Source: Deinococcus aquaticus (GTDB lineage Bacteria; Deinococcota; Deinococci; Deinococcales; Deinococcaceae). Taken from it: a stretch of DNA of 64,000 nt. Numbering within the stretch: the stretch's first letter is position 1; each line of letters begins with the position of its first letter. The notes beneath the pieces were generated by a model. It searched no databases, was not told the DNA's origin, and saw nothing but the letters and a program-made list of their open reading frames with translations. A program made the translations under genes and the position numbers. The stretch covers positions 558,001-622,000 of the forward strand of contig NZ_CP115165.1 in assembly GCF_028622095.1 (NCBI RefSeq). Direction: 5' to 3'. Positions 31,043-47,756 of the stretch are shown here, piece after piece.

Positions 31043-31233
31043 TTGGGGCGTAAGATCCGTTCAGCCCACCCTGGCAGCGGGCCGACCGTGGCCTCGCACC
31101 TGTCTATGCGACTGCGGCGGGCCGTGTATGCTCTGGGGGCCAAACCCTCAGTTCACCACCCAGACTTCCCGGACCAGACTTCCCCGGAAGCACCCACCCC
31201 CCTTCCCCATCCGGAAGGACAAGGAGACCGTTC

Positions 31234-32478
<1,245 letters not shown>

Positions 32479-32562
32479 TCCCCCACCCCTGACCCGCACG
32501 CGGCCCCACCGGCCCGTCGCCCTGCGCCCCCCTGCTTTCTCCCCTCCGAAGGAGGCCCCACC

Positions 32563-33900
32563 ATGACCGCCACCCAGGACCCCGCCCATCAGGACCCCGG
32601 CCACCAGCCCCAGAAGAAGTACGGCGCGCACGACATTCCCAGTTACCTCGACCCGAACAACCTCGGGCCGTACGAGATCTACCTCGAGCAGGTCGAGCGC
32701 GTCACGCCGTACCTGGGCAAACTCGCGTACTGGGTCGAGACCCTCAAGCGGCCCAAACGGATTCTGGTCGTGGACGTCCCCATTCACCTCGACGACGGCA
32801 CCGTCGCGCACTTCGAGGGCTACCGCGTGCAGCACAACACCTCGCGCGGCCCCGCCAAGGGCGGCGTGCGCTTTCACCAGGACGTGACGCTCAGCGAGGT
32901 CATGGCGCTCTCGGCGTGGATGACCGTCAAGAACGCCGCCGTGAACCTCCCGTACGGCGGCGGCAAGGGCGGTATCCGCATCGACCCGCGCAAGTACTCC
33001 ACCGGGGAACTCGAGCGCCTGACCCGCCGCTACACCACCGAGATCGGCCTGATCATCGGGCCGGAAAAGGACATTCCCGCGCCGGACGTGAACACCAACC
33101 CGCAGACCATGGCCTGGATGATGGACACGTACTCCATGAACGTGGGCCGCACCGCCACCGGCGTCGTGACCGGCAAACCCGTGTCCCTGGGCGGCAGCCT
33201 GGGCCGCGCGGACGCCACCGGACGCGGCGTGTTCGTCTCGGGTGCCGAGGCCATGAAGAAACTCGGCATGCCGCTGGAAGGCGCGCGGGTGGCCGTGCAG
33301 GGCTTCGGGAACGTCGGCGAGGCCGCGTCCCGCATCTTCCACGAGCACGGCGCGCGGATCGTGGCCATTCAGGACGTGACCGGCACCATCCACAGCAGCG
33401 CCGGCATCGACCCGGCCGCCGCGCTGGAGCACCTGCGCCGCACCGGCTCGATCCTGGGCCTGCCCGGCACCGAGGAACTGAAACGCGACGAGTTCTGGGA
33501 CGTGGACTGCGACGTGCTGATCCCCGCCGCGCTGGAAAAACAGATCACGCTGGAGAACGCCGGGCGTATCAGGGCCCGCCTGATCGTCGAGGGTGCCAAC
33601 GGCCCCACCATTCCCGCCGCCGACGACCTGCTCGCCGAGCGCGGCGTGACCGTCGTCCCGGACGTGCTGGCCAACGCAGGCGGCGTGACCGTGTCGTACT
33701 TCGAGTGGGTGCAGGACTTCAGCTCGTTCTTCTGGACTGAGGACGAGATCAACAAACGCCTCGACCGCATCATGAGCGAAGCCTTCGTGAGCCTCTGGGC
33801 CGTCAAGGAACAGCACGGCGTGACCCTGCGCACCGCCGTGTACATCGTCGCCTGCACCCGCGTCCTGGAAGCACGTGCCCTGCGCGGCCTGTACCCCTGA
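32563..33900 (+). CDS. gdhB: glutamate dehydrogenase, catalytic subunit GdhB
   Basis: 445 residues. All expected residues are present: substrate Lys in [36 protein letters not shown] with the catalytic Lys, PAPDVNT with the Asp, Rossmann [13 protein letters not shown], and [16 protein letters not shown]. It interconverts glutamate and 2-oxoglutarate plus ammonium. A ~60-residue N-terminal extension is hydrophilic. AAGGAGG ten bases before the ATG. It follows gdhA by 84 bases and probably forms a mixed oligomer with its product. Confidence 0.94.
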   Translation: MTATQDPAHQDPGHQPQKKYGAHDIPSYLDPNNLGPYEIYLEQVERVTPYLGKLAYWVETLKRPKRILVVDVPIHLDDGTVAHFEGYRVQHNTSRGPAKGGVRFHQDVTLSEVMALSAWMTVKNAAVNLPYGGGKGGIRIDPRKYSTGELERLTRRYTTEIGLIIGPEKDIPAPDVNTNPQTMAWMMDTYSMNVGRTATGVVTGKPVSLGGSLGRADATGRGVFVSGAEAMKKLGMPLEGARVAVQGFGNVGEAASRIFHEHGARIVAIQDVTGTIHSSAGIDPAAALEHLRRTGSILGLPGTEELKRDEFWDVDCDVLIPAALEKQITLENAGRIRARLIVEGANGPTIPAADDLLAERGVTVVPDVLANAGGVTVSYFEWVQDFSSFFWTEDEINKRLDRIMSEAFVSLWAVKEQHGVTLRTAVYIVACTRVLEARALRGLYP

Positions 33901-33901
33901 G

Positions 33902-33990
33902 AGTTGAAGGTCGATAGGTGATGGATGGTGGGTGATGGACAGCGGGAACGCCTCCATCACCCACCCACTTTTAACCATCAACTTTCAACC
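33902..33990. repeat. dispersed intergenic inverted repeat, copy 4 (longest)
   Basis: Core arms GGTGGGTGATGGA (33927-33939) and TCCATCACCCACC (33953-33965) are perfect complements with a 13-base loop. Outer GTTGAAGGTCGATAGG and TTAACCATCAACTTTCAAC sequences extend the pairing imperfectly. It fills the gap between convergent gdhB and P450 genes. Confidence 0.75.
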
Positions 33991-33991
33991 G

Positions 33992-35347
33992 TCAACCATT
34001 CACTGCTCCCCCTTCCCGGGGCTGCACGCGCATGGGCAGGCCGCCCAGCGGGCGCAGGCTGATGGCGGGTTCCAGGCGCAGGGGGCGCACGGTCTGGTAG
34101 GTGAAGGCCTGCACCAGTCCGGCCAGGACGGTCGCGGCTTCCAGGCGCGCGAACTCCCGGCCGATGCAGATGCGGCCACCGCCGCCGAACGGGAAGTACG
34201 CGTACTTCGGCAGGCGCGCTTCCAGGCCGTCCAGCCAGCGTTCCGGCTGGAACTCCTCGGGCGCGTCGAAGAAGCGCGGGTCGCGCTGCGTGACCCAATG
34301 GTTGATCACGAACAGCGTGCCGGGCGGGGCGACGTACCCGCCGACCGTCACTTCCTGCCGCGCCTCGCGCTGCGTGCTCCACGCGGCCGGGTACAGGCGC
34401 AGCGTTTCCTTGATGACGGCGTCCAGGAACGGCAGGCTGCGCAGGTCGCCCAGTTCCGGCAGGCGGCCGCCGAGTACGCCACCCAGTTCCTGCGCGAGCC
34501 GCTGCTCGGTGTCGGGGTGCGTGGCGAGCAGGTACAGCGCGAAACTCAGGGTGCTGGCGGTCGTGTCGTGCCCGGCCAGCAGGATGTTCTTCACCTCGTC
34601 CAGCAGTTGCGGGTCCGTCATGGGCTGCCCGCTGTCGTCCCGCGCCGAGAGCAGCATGTCCAGCAGGTCGTCGTGCGTGCCGCCCGCCGCGCGGCGCCCG
34701 GCGATCAGTTGCTTCATGACGGCGTCCATGTCATCACTGCCCCGCTGGAACTGACGGCGGGCGGGCGTGGGCACCCCCGCCGGGAGCGGCACGCCGTAGT
34801 TGCGCCGGAAGCCGGTCAGGGCGTCGTCCAGCGCCCGCGAGATGCGCTCGACCTGTTCGCTGTTCTCGGGGAGGCCCATCACGCTGCGCATCACGATCCG
34901 CATGGTCAGGGCCGACAGGTCCGCGCTGACGTCCCGCACGCCTCCCTCTGCCCACTCGCGCTGCAACGCCTGCGTCTGCGTCTGCATGACGCTCAGGTAC
35001 CCCTGGATGCGGGCGCTGTGAAAGGCAGGCTGCGCCAGTCGCCGCTGCCGCAGCCAGAAATCCCCTTCCGAGAGCAGCAGGCCGCCGCCCAGCAGCCGCG
35101 CCAGCAGCGGGTCACGCCGCAGGCCCTTATCGAACAGGCGGCCCGTCTGGATGTGCAGCGTCTCGATGTCGGCCGGGTGACTCACCACCCACACCTCCCG
35201 CACGCCCAGCCCCACGCGCACCACGTCCCCGTACTCGCGGCTGGTGCGGGTCATGAAGCCCAGCACGTCCCGCATCAGGGCGGGCGCGTGGCCCACCAGA
35301 GGCAGGCCCGGCGGGCGCGGCGGCAGGGCGGTCGCAGAGGCAGTCAT
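33992..35347 (-). CDS. cytochrome P450
   Basis: 451 residues. I-helix oxygen-binding motif LLAGHDTTASTLSFALYLL, K-helix ETLRLYP, and heme loop FPFGGGGRICIGREFARLEA with the cysteine ligand. It starts at the Pro-rich hinge (LPPRPPGLPLVGHAP) without a membrane anchor. The sequence type is near CYP102/CYP4-like bacterial monooxygenases. In D. radiodurans one P450 hydroxylates a carotenoid ring in deinoxanthin synthesis; this could be its counterpart, but no carotenoid genes are in the window. The ATG at 35347 is six bases past a minus-strand TAGACT: leaderless. Confidence 0.9.
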   Translation of the reverse strand: MTASATALPPRPPGLPLVGHAPALMRDVLGFMTRTSREYGDVVRVGLGVREVWVVSHPADIETLHIQTGRLFDKGLRRDPLLARLLGGGLLLSEGDFWLRQRRLAQPAFHSARIQGYLSVMQTQTQALQREWAEGGVRDVSADLSALTMRIVMRSVMGLPENSEQVERISRALDDALTGFRRNYGVPLPAGVPTPARRQFQRGSDDMDAVMKQLIAGRRAAGGTHDDLLDMLLSARDDSGQPMTDPQLLDEVKNILLAGHDTTASTLSFALYLLATHPDTEQRLAQELGGVLGGRLPELGDLRSLPFLDAVIKETLRLYPAAWSTQREARQEVTVGGYVAPPGTLFVINHWVTQRDPRFFDAPEEFQPERWLDGLEARLPKYAYFPFGGGGRICIGREFARLEAATVLAGLVQAFTYQTVRPLRLEPAISLRPLGGLPMRVQPREGGAVNG

Positions 35348-35430
35348 ACCCGGAGTCTACTCAGACAGCCGATGGCGGATGGCAGATGGCGGGTCGAAGC
35401 CTGCACAGTCTCGTCCCTCCGGCCCCGCCT

Positions 35431-36252
<822 letters not shown>

Positions 36253-36316
36253 GCGGGCAGGGTAGCAGGTCACGCCGCGCGCTTCTGGACTGCGCCCGGC
36301 TGGCGGCGAGGGCGGG

Positions 36317-36473
36317 TCATACGGATTCCGTCTGTTTCGTTGACAACCCGGAAGAGCGCCGGGCTGCCAACTCCACGCCCGGAACCCGCTTTGCTCCCAC
36401 TCACTCTGCGGAGCAGCGCTACGAGTCCGCTCGGGTTGAAGGGTTTGTGCAAATCATTCAACCGGAGTCCGTA

Positions 36474-36477
<4 letters not shown>
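36317..36477. mobile_element. MITE-like element with TACGGAYTCCG terminal inverted repeats
   Basis: A ~160-base non-coding segment. Its left end TCATACGGATTCCGTCTG and right end ...CCGGAGTCCGTATCAG are inverted repeats (TACGGATTCCG vs TACGGACTCCG, one mismatch). The right end touches the stop codon of the MFS gene at 36474. A lone copy of the left end occurs at 61708-61726. It has the appearance of a small non-autonomous transposable element; no transposase gene is in the window. Confidence 0.6.
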
Positions 36478-37718
<1,241 letters not shown>

Positions 37719-37858
37719 GGCCCGCAGTGTAGGCCCGCCCCGGAACGCGGCCGGCCGGAGTTCCGGGGGTGTCCGGCCCAGCGGAACAACAGCAGTCCCC
37801 ACCACAGCAGAGCGGCACCCGGCGCCCGCAGGTTCCAGGTGCCGGAATGCGCCGGGGC

Positions 37859-38341
37859 CTACCCGCCCTTGATGACCTCACCGTAACTGTGCAGCACCAC
37901 ATAGATAATCCAGCCGGTCACGGCCACGTACAGCCACACCGGGACCGTCCAGCGCACCCAGGCGCGGTGCCGGTTGAAGTACCCGCGCGCCGCCGGGGCG
38001 TCGATGTTCCCCAGGTTCCCGGCGGCCTTCAGACCCTTCACGGCGTTCCACAGGGCCCCCAGGGCCAGCGGCAGGTTCAGGGTCGCCAGGATGATGTGAC
38101 TGATCAGCAACACGAAGTACGCCGTGCGCCACTCCTCGGGTCCCGCGTATTTCTTCTCGTAGCCCAGGCCCAGCCGGGTCAGGTACAGCACCAGGAAGAT
38201 GGTCGCCAGAGATGTGGCGACGATCATGGCGCGCATGTGCGCTTCACGCATGCCGCGCCGGATGAGGTACACGCCCACGCACAGGGCCAGGCCGCTCAGG
38301 ACGATCGTGATGACCGCCCACTGGTTGATCGTTTCCGCCAT
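37859..38341 (-). CDS. DUF420 membrane protein, probable oxidase-maturation factor (CtaM-like)
   Basis: 160 residues, four membrane segments: [45 protein letters not shown], a third within [26 protein letters not shown], and [27 protein letters not shown]. It matches DUF420; in Staphylococcus aureus the DUF420 protein CtaM is needed for heme-A oxidase maturation. Divergently placed next to ctaA-ctaB, which agrees. Conserved His in SHIILA and NRHRAWVRW may bind heme or metal (inference). A minus-strand TACACT box is nine bases before the ATG. Confidence 0.85.
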   Translation of the reverse strand: MAETINQWAVITIVLSGLALCVGVYLIRRGMREAHMRAMIVATSLATIFLVLYLTRLGLGYEKKYAGPEEWRTAYFVLLISHIILATLNLPLALGALWNAVKGLKAAGNLGNIDAPAARGYFNRHRAWVRWTVPVWLYVAVTGWIIYVVLHSYGEVIKGG

Positions 38342-38489
38342 ATCGGCCCCAGTGTACGGGCGGGGGTGCAGGGCAGGTGTCCGCCGGTACGGGGCGGCGG
38401 GGGACAATCGGCTGCCAGGGGGGGCGGGTAGAATGCGAGGCGCTGACCGCCGCCCCGCCAGGGTGCCCTGGCGGCGAGGAAGGTGAAAC

Positions 38490-40441
<1,952 letters not shown>

Positions 40442-40776
40442 TCCTCCGCACGTGTGCCCTGCAGGTCCCATCCGTTTCCCGGTGGGACCTGCCTCATCTG
40501 TGCTTCATGGGGGGCGCGCCGGGGCGGGTAGCTACACGGCCCTCATGCACGGCGCGCAGCGGGTGGGCATGATGACAGGGTTCAGAAGCGCCCCCGCCGC
40601 GCCGACTGGAAGGTGATCAGGACACTTGCCCGTCCCTCATGGTGTCTCATGGGGGGTATGCCTGACCGGTCGGTAGAATTCGGGGCGCGCGTGCCGCTCT
40701 GGCAGAACGCACGTGGGCGTTCCGTGTGACGCGCACAACCCCGCATGACGCTTTAGACTGCAAGCAGAGGAAAGGA
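40442..40776. other. 335-base intergenic region upstream of coxB
   Basis: Begins with a 10-bp perfect hairpin (40461-40492) closing the ctaAB transcript. Two -10-like boxes are visible, TAGAAT at 40674-40679 and TAGACT at 40754-40759; neither has a good -35. The latter would give a short leader carrying AGAGGAAAGGAG. Nothing coding recognised. Confidence 0.5.
40461..40492 (+). terminator. probable terminator after ctaB
   Basis: GCAGGTCCCA / TGGGACCTGC, 10-bp perfect stem, 12-base loop, 20 bases past the ctaB stop. It lacks a clear U-tract. Confidence 0.6.
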
Positions 40777-42005
40777 GTGAAGTTGAACACCACCAAACAC
40801 CGCCACAGCGGCACACGGAGGCGACCCATCACGCGGCCCATCGCGGCGGCGTTGCTGGGCGCCACACTGCTCACCGGCTGTCAGCAGGCCAACCAGTCCC
40901 TGTTCATCGGGGACATGTCGTCTGCGTACAACCGCGAAATCTGGTGGATGAGCGTCTGGGCGATTGTCCTGTCGATCATCATCTTCGTCGGCGTGTCGTA
41001 CGCGCTGTTCTACACGATCAACAAGTTCCGTGAGGACAAGCACGACGCGCCCCCCGCGCAGTTCCACGGGAACAACCGCCTGGAGGTCATCCTGGTGGCC
41101 GTGCCCGTGGTGATCGTGTTCGGCCTGAGCATCCTGACGGTACGCTCCATGGCGATCCTGAACCCCACGCCCGCCCAGGCGACCAAGATCGACGTGCTGG
41201 GCAAGCAGTTCTGGTGGAACTTCGCGTACCCCGAAACGACCAGTGACGCAGGCGGCGTGGTCACCAACGGCAACGAGATCATCATGCCGACCAAGCAGCC
41301 GGTCGCGCTGACCATCACCAGCGGCGACGTCATCCACGGCTTCTGGGCGCCGAACATCGGTGGCCAGCGCGCCGCCATGCCCGCCGTGAAGAAAACCTGG
41401 CAGGTCGACACCGACCGCGCCGGCGTGTACCAGGGCAACTGCTCGCAGCTGTGCGGCGGCTCGCACGCCAACATGCGTTACAAGGTCGTGGCCCTCGACC
41501 AGGACCGGTACAACACCACCCTGGCCGCCATGAAGGCCTACCGCGCCCCCGAGCCCGCCCCCGGCAGCGCCGAGGCGCGCGGCTACGCGCTGTTCATGCA
41601 GGGCAAGGCCAGCACCCAGGCCGTGGCCTGCGCCGCCTGCCACCGCGTGCAGGGCACTCCCGCAGCGGGCGCGGCCGGCCCGGACCTGAGCTTCTTCGGC
41701 ACGCGCCGCACCCTGGGTGCCGGCATGTGGGAAGCCATGACCGCAGCGCAGTGGACCGAGCCCAAGGCCAAAGAGCAGCTGCACGAGTGGATCAAGCACA
41801 GCCCCGCCGTGAAACCCGGCAGCCTGATGCCCTCCTACGACGGCAGCGAGTACCTCAGCAAGGGCCAGAAACTCAAGGGCGGCGTCCTGACCGACGCCGA
41901 GATTGACGACATTTCCGCGTACCTGCGCAGCCTGAAACTGCCCGAGGAAGCGGACTACTGGAGCGGCACGCCCATCAACGGCGCGAACGCCAGCGGAGGC
42001 ACCCA

Positions 42006-42009
<4 letters not shown>
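40777..42009 (+). CDS. coxB: cytochrome c oxidase subunit II with C-terminal cytochrome c domain (caa3 type)
   Basis: 410 residues. A basic N-terminus and lipoprotein-like signal ([11 protein letters not shown], Cys35) are followed by two membrane helices (~60-80, ~102-122), then a cupredoxin domain with CuA ligands His187, Cys222, Cys226, His230 and Met233 ([14 protein letters not shown]). A class I cytochrome c domain has CAACH at 285-289. It accepts electrons from cytochrome c or the bc complex and passes them to subunit I. The start is GTG 40777, but TTG 40783 with AAAGGAG is nearly as good. The stop overlaps coxA's GTG. Confidence 0.93.
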
Positions 42010-44462
<2,453 letters not shown>

Positions 44463-44477
44463 CCTCAGACCGTAGAA

Positions 44478-44512
44478 GCGAAAGGGGACGCCTGAGAGGG
44501 CGTCCCTTTCGC
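44478..44512 (+). terminator. terminator of the cox operon
   Basis: Long stem GCGAAAGGGGACGCC / GGCGTCCCTTTCGC with one bulged G and a 6-base loop, followed by GTTGTGTG. It lies 16 bases past the coxA stop. Confidence 0.8.
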
Positions 44513-44615
44513 GTTGTGTGGGAGGCATTGTGTGGGCGGCAGGTCGGCGCTGCCTGCGTCCTGCTCCCCTGCCGTGGGACACGTCACCCCGCTCCTCTCC
44601 CCTACCCTGGCGGGT

Positions 44616-45314
44616 ATGACGGTGTTCTCGAGGGTGCTGACGGCAGTTCTTCTGGTGGTGGCGGCGGCGCTGGCGGGACTGCTGGTGTACCGGCAGGTGT
44701 CGCCGGGCGTGCTGGGTGGGGACGCGCTGGACGTACCGCTGGCCCTGCCGGCGCTGCCGCTGGTCAGTGACCGGGGGGCCGCGACGACGCTGGCCGCCTC
44801 GGACGGGCGGGTGCGGCTGGTGTTCTACGGGTTCGTGCGCTGCCCGGACGTGTGCCCGGTGACGCTGGCCAGCCTGAAGAACAGTGTGGCGGCGCTGTCA
44901 CCGGAGCAGCGCGCGCGGGTGCAGGTGCAGTTCGTCACGGTGGACCCGGGGAACGACACGCCGGCCGTGGTGCGCGCGTACCTGGACCGCTTCGATCCGG
45001 CGTTCACGGGCCTGACCGGGAAGGCGGCCACCATCGACGAGGCGGCGCGGGTGATGTTCGTGGCGAACGTGGCCCCCATGCCGGCCGGGGATCACAGCGC
45101 GCACCTGAGCGGCGCGGCCCAGGGTGCGGGGGGCGCGCAGAACGCGGCGGCGGTCGGTGCGGGTGCGTCGGCGGCGGCGCGGCTGCACGGGGATCAGTTG
45201 AGTGTGGTGGACGGGCGGGGGCGGTTCGTGCGGGTGTACGGGAACGGGGCGGTGGTGGACGGTACGCTGGACCGCGACCTGCCGGGGCTGATCCGGGCGT
45301 ACGCGGCCCGGTGA
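44616..45314 (+). CDS. Sco1/SenC-family copper chaperone
   Basis: 232 residues. One N-terminal membrane anchor (VLTAVLLVVAAALAGLLVY) and a thioredoxin fold with the copper-binding CPDVC (Cys76, Cys80). The usual distal His corresponds to His191 in ARLHGDQLSVVD, or to the His in AGDHSAH. Between these lies an Ala/Gly-rich insertion (~165-188) not typical of Sco. It delivers copper to the CuA site of subunit II, fitting its place just after the cox genes. The ATG at 44616 is seven bases after TACCCT (44603-44608): leaderless, own promoter. Confidence 0.9.
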   Translation: MTVFSRVLTAVLLVVAAALAGLLVYRQVSPGVLGGDALDVPLALPALPLVSDRGAATTLAASDGRVRLVFYGFVRCPDVCPVTLASLKNSVAALSPEQRARVQVQFVTVDPGNDTPAVVRAYLDRFDPAFTGLTGKAATIDEAARVMFVANVAPMPAGDHSAHLSGAAQGAGGAQNAAAVGAGASAAARLHGDQLSVVDGRGRFVRVYGNGAVVDGTLDRDLPGLIRAYAAR

Positions 45315-45390
45315 CGCCCGGCCGGGGCGCGGCCGCCCGGCTGAAAAGACCATATTCCGCTGACAGCGAAGTTGCGGTACACTCTCTGTT

Positions 45391-46386
45391 ATGACCGAAC
45401 CGCTCGACGCCGCCCTGCGTCCCAAGACCCTGACCGAGTACGTGGGTCAGGAGAAACTCAAGGACAAACTCGGCGTGTACCTGCAGGCCGCGCGGGGCCG
45501 CAAGGAAGCGCTGGACCATACTCTGCTGTTCGGGCCGCCCGGACTGGGAAAGACCACCCTGGCGCACATCATCGCCGCCGAACTGGGCGTGAACATCCGC
45601 GTGACCTCGGGGCCCGCCATCGAGAAACCCGGCGATCTGGCGGCCATCCTCACCAACAGCCTGGAAGAAGGCGACGTGCTGTTCATCGACGAGATCCACC
45701 GCCTGGGCCGCGTGGCCGAGGAGCACCTGTACCCCGCCATGGAGGACTTCAAGCTGGACATCGTGCTGGGCCAGGGACCCGCAGCCCGCACCATCGAGTT
45801 GCCGCTGCCGCGCTTCACGCTGGTCGGCGCGACCACCCGCCCCGGCCTGATCAGCGCGCCCATGCGCAGCCGTTTCGGGATCATCGAGCACCTGGAGTAC
45901 TACACGCCCGAGGAAATCGCCCTGAACCTCACCCGCGACGCGCGCCTGCTGGGCTTCGGCCTGAGCGACGACGCCGCCCTGGAAGTCGGGGCGCGCTCAC
46001 GCGGCACCATGCGCATCGCCAAGCGCCTGCTGCGGCGCGTGCGCGACTACGCCGACGTGGCGGGCGAGACCACCATCGCCCTACCCCGCGCGCAGGACGC
46101 CCTGGACCGCCTGGGCCTGGACAGCGCCGGACTGGACGACCGCGACAAGAAGTACCTGGAAACCCTGATTCACCGCTTCGCGGGCGGCCCAGTCGGCGTG
46201 GACACCCTGGCCACCGCCATCAGCGAGGACGCCCTGACCCTGGAAGACGTGTACGAACCGTACCTGATCCAGCTGGGCTTCATCAAACGCACGCCGCGCG
46301 GCCGGGTTGCCACCGCGCACGCCTACGACCACCTGGGCCTGCCCATCAGTGGCGCGGACGGCGACCTGGGCTTCTACACGAACTGA
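45391..46386 (+). CDS. ruvB: Holliday junction branch-migration helicase RuvB
   Basis: 331 residues, usual length. Walker [15 protein letters not shown], Walker [12 protein letters not shown], sensor/arginine finger region [21 protein letters not shown], and the C-terminal winged helix ending [26 protein letters not shown]. The hexameric AAA+ motor works with RuvA in recombinational repair. ruvA and ruvC are not in this window. The ATG at 45391 is seven bases past TACACT (45378-45383), a leaderless transcript. Confidence 0.96.
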   Translation: MTEPLDAALRPKTLTEYVGQEKLKDKLGVYLQAARGRKEALDHTLLFGPPGLGKTTLAHIIAAELGVNIRVTSGPAIEKPGDLAAILTNSLEEGDVLFIDEIHRLGRVAEEHLYPAMEDFKLDIVLGQGPAARTIELPLPRFTLVGATTRPGLISAPMRSRFGIIEHLEYYTPEEIALNLTRDARLLGFGLSDDAALEVGARSRGTMRIAKRLLRRVRDYADVAGETTIALPRAQDALDRLGLDSAGLDDRDKKYLETLIHRFAGGPVGVDTLATAISEDALTLEDVYEPYLIQLGFIKRTPRGRVATAHAYDHLGLPISGADGDLGFYTN

Positions 46387-46461
46387 ACGGAGAGGGAGGC
46401 GGGGCGCAGGTTGCGGTGACATCGCCGGGCCCTGCGTCCCGCCGCCCCCTACACTTGGGGA

Positions 46462-46821
46462 ATGAGTGAGTTGCAGGTACAGGTGTTCGGCACCCGCAAA
46501 AGCAAGGAGACGCGCGCCGCCGAGCGGTTCTTCAAGGAACGCAAGATCAAGATTCACTTCGTGGACCTGAAGGAGCGGCCCATCGCGAAGGGTGAACTGG
46601 CGCGGTTCGTGCAGAAGTTCGGCCTGAACGCCCTGCTGGACCTGAGCGGCAAGGCGTACGAACGCAGCAACCTCGCGTACCTGCGCACCACCGAGGACGG
46701 CGTGATCGCCAGGGTGATCGAGGATCCGGACCTGCTGCGCCTGCCGCTGGTGCGCGCCGGGAAGCACCTGACGGTCGGCGAGGACCTGGACGGCTGGAAG
46801 GCCATGCTGGCCGGATCGTGA
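46462..46821 (+). CDS. ArsC/Spx-fold protein lacking the active-site cysteine
   Basis: 119 residues. Overall pattern matches ArsC/YffB-like proteins: N-terminal VQVFGTRKSKETRAAERFFKERKIKIHFVDLKERP, a central helix region, and RLPLVRAGKHLTVGEDLDGWKAML at the end. The usual YGxxxCxTC loop is GTRKSKE, and the whole protein contains no cysteine. Reductase activity by the standard mechanism is therefore impossible. The ATG at 46462 is six bases past TACACT (46450-46455): leaderless. The stop overlaps the next gene (GTGA). Confidence 0.82.
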   Translation: MSELQVQVFGTRKSKETRAAERFFKERKIKIHFVDLKERPIAKGELARFVQKFGLNALLDLSGKAYERSNLAYLRTTEDGVIARVIEDPDLLRLPLVRAGKHLTVGEDLDGWKAMLAGS

Positions 46822-47216
46822 CCCACCCCGACCCGGTGACCGAGCGGCTGGCAGCCCTGACCGACTGGCGCGGCGACACCCTGCGCCGCGTCCGCGCCCT
46901 GATCCACGGGGCGCTGCCGGACGTGCAGGAGACCGTGAAGTGGGCCAAACCCACCTCGCCCGGCGTGCCGGTCTGGGAGCACGGGGGCGGCCTGTGTACC
47001 GGCGAAACCTACGCGCGGACCGTGAAACTGACCTTCCACCGGGGAGCCAGCCTGCCGGACCCGGCCGGGCTGTTCAACGCCAGCCTGGACGGGAAGGTAC
47101 GCCGCGCCATCGACCTGCACGAGGGCGACACGCTGGACGGGGCCGCTTTCGGCGACCTGATCCGCGCCGCCGCCGCCGCGAACGCCGGGGTGAACGCCGC
47201 GAGAAAGCGCCGCTAG
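46818..47216 (+). CDS. DUF1801 (YdhG-like) protein
   Basis: 132 residues. LRRVRALIHGALPDVQETVKWAKPTSPGVPVWEHGGGLCTGETYARTVKLTFHRGASLPDPAGLFN is the DUF1801 pattern (helix, E-x-x-K-W, then strands containing K-L-T-F-H). Members are small cytosolic proteins of unknown biochemical role. GTG start overlaps the ArsC-like gene by four bases. A second DUF1801 protein is encoded at 58568. Confidence 0.85.
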   Translation: MTHPDPVTERLAALTDWRGDTLRRVRALIHGALPDVQETVKWAKPTSPGVPVWEHGGGLCTGETYARTVKLTFHRGASLPDPAGLFNASLDGKVRRAIDLHEGDTLDGAAFGDLIRAAAAANAGVNAARKRR

Positions 47217-47755
47217 TCGTTCGGCACGGCCGCCGGGCCGTACGTGAGCAGCAGGACGCCCGTGCCCAGTTCCCGCGTGGCGAGCAGCGTCAGTGGCAGA
47301 TTTTCCAGGGTGCCGAACAGGCGCTTGCCGCGCCCCAGCACGACCGGGAAGATCATCAGGCGCAGTTCGTTCACCAGCCCGCAGCGCAGCAGGGTCTGCA
47401 CGAGGGTGCCGCTGCCGTACACCAGCAGCGGGCCGCCCGGCTGCGCCTTGAGTGCCCGCACGTCGGCCACCACGTCCGGCCCGAGGGGCGTGGCGTTCCA
47501 GCCGAGCGGGCCGGGCCGGGTGGTCGCCACGTACTTGGGCAGGGCGTTCATGCGGTCCGCGAACGCGCCCGTCGCGGTCGGCCAGTACGCCGCAAAATCC
47601 TCGTAGGTGGTGCGGCCCAGCAGCAGCGCGCCGCTGGCGAACAGTTCGTCGCGTTTGAACGGGCCGTCGTCCGGGTCGTAGGGCGCACGCCAGGGCGAGT
47701 GCTCCTCGTACACGCCGTCCAGGGACAGGAATTCCGTGACGATCAGGGGGCGCAC
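47213..47755 (-). CDS. dihydrofolate reductase/RibD C-terminal fold protein
   Basis: 180 residues. MRPLIVTEFLSLDGVYEEHSPW is the typical start of the RibD_C/YyaP-YwjB group, with LLLGRTTYEDFAAYWPT, GPLLVYGSGTLVQTLLRCGLVNELRLMIFPVVLGRGKRLF and VLLLTYGP following. NAD(P)H-dependent reductase fold; substrate unknown. Start is GTG 47755, one base after the stop of the molybdopterin enzyme, so cotranscribed. It converges on the DUF1801 gene with a four-base overlap of ends. A paralogue lies at 59134. Confidence 0.87.
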   Translation of the reverse strand: MRPLIVTEFLSLDGVYEEHSPWRAPYDPDDGPFKRDELFASGALLLGRTTYEDFAAYWPTATGAFADRMNALPKYVATTRPGPLGWNATPLGPDVVADVRALKAQPGGPLLVYGSGTLVQTLLRCGLVNELRLMIFPVVLGRGKRLFGTLENLPLTLLATRELGTGVLLLTYGPAAVPND

Positions 47756-47756
47756 G

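Larger units (their letters stand above)
30745..31233. other. 489-base intergenic region between prenyl synthase and gdhA
   Basis: Non-coding. It holds a 12-bp perfect hairpin, GGCGGCGACTCC / GGAGTCGCCGCC (30777-30806), followed by GCCCTGTTT, which probably terminates the prenyl synthase gene. It also holds the gdh promoter at 31014-31042 and a ~185-base gdhA leader. The 30807-31013 stretch contains no motif I can name. Confidence 0.6.
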
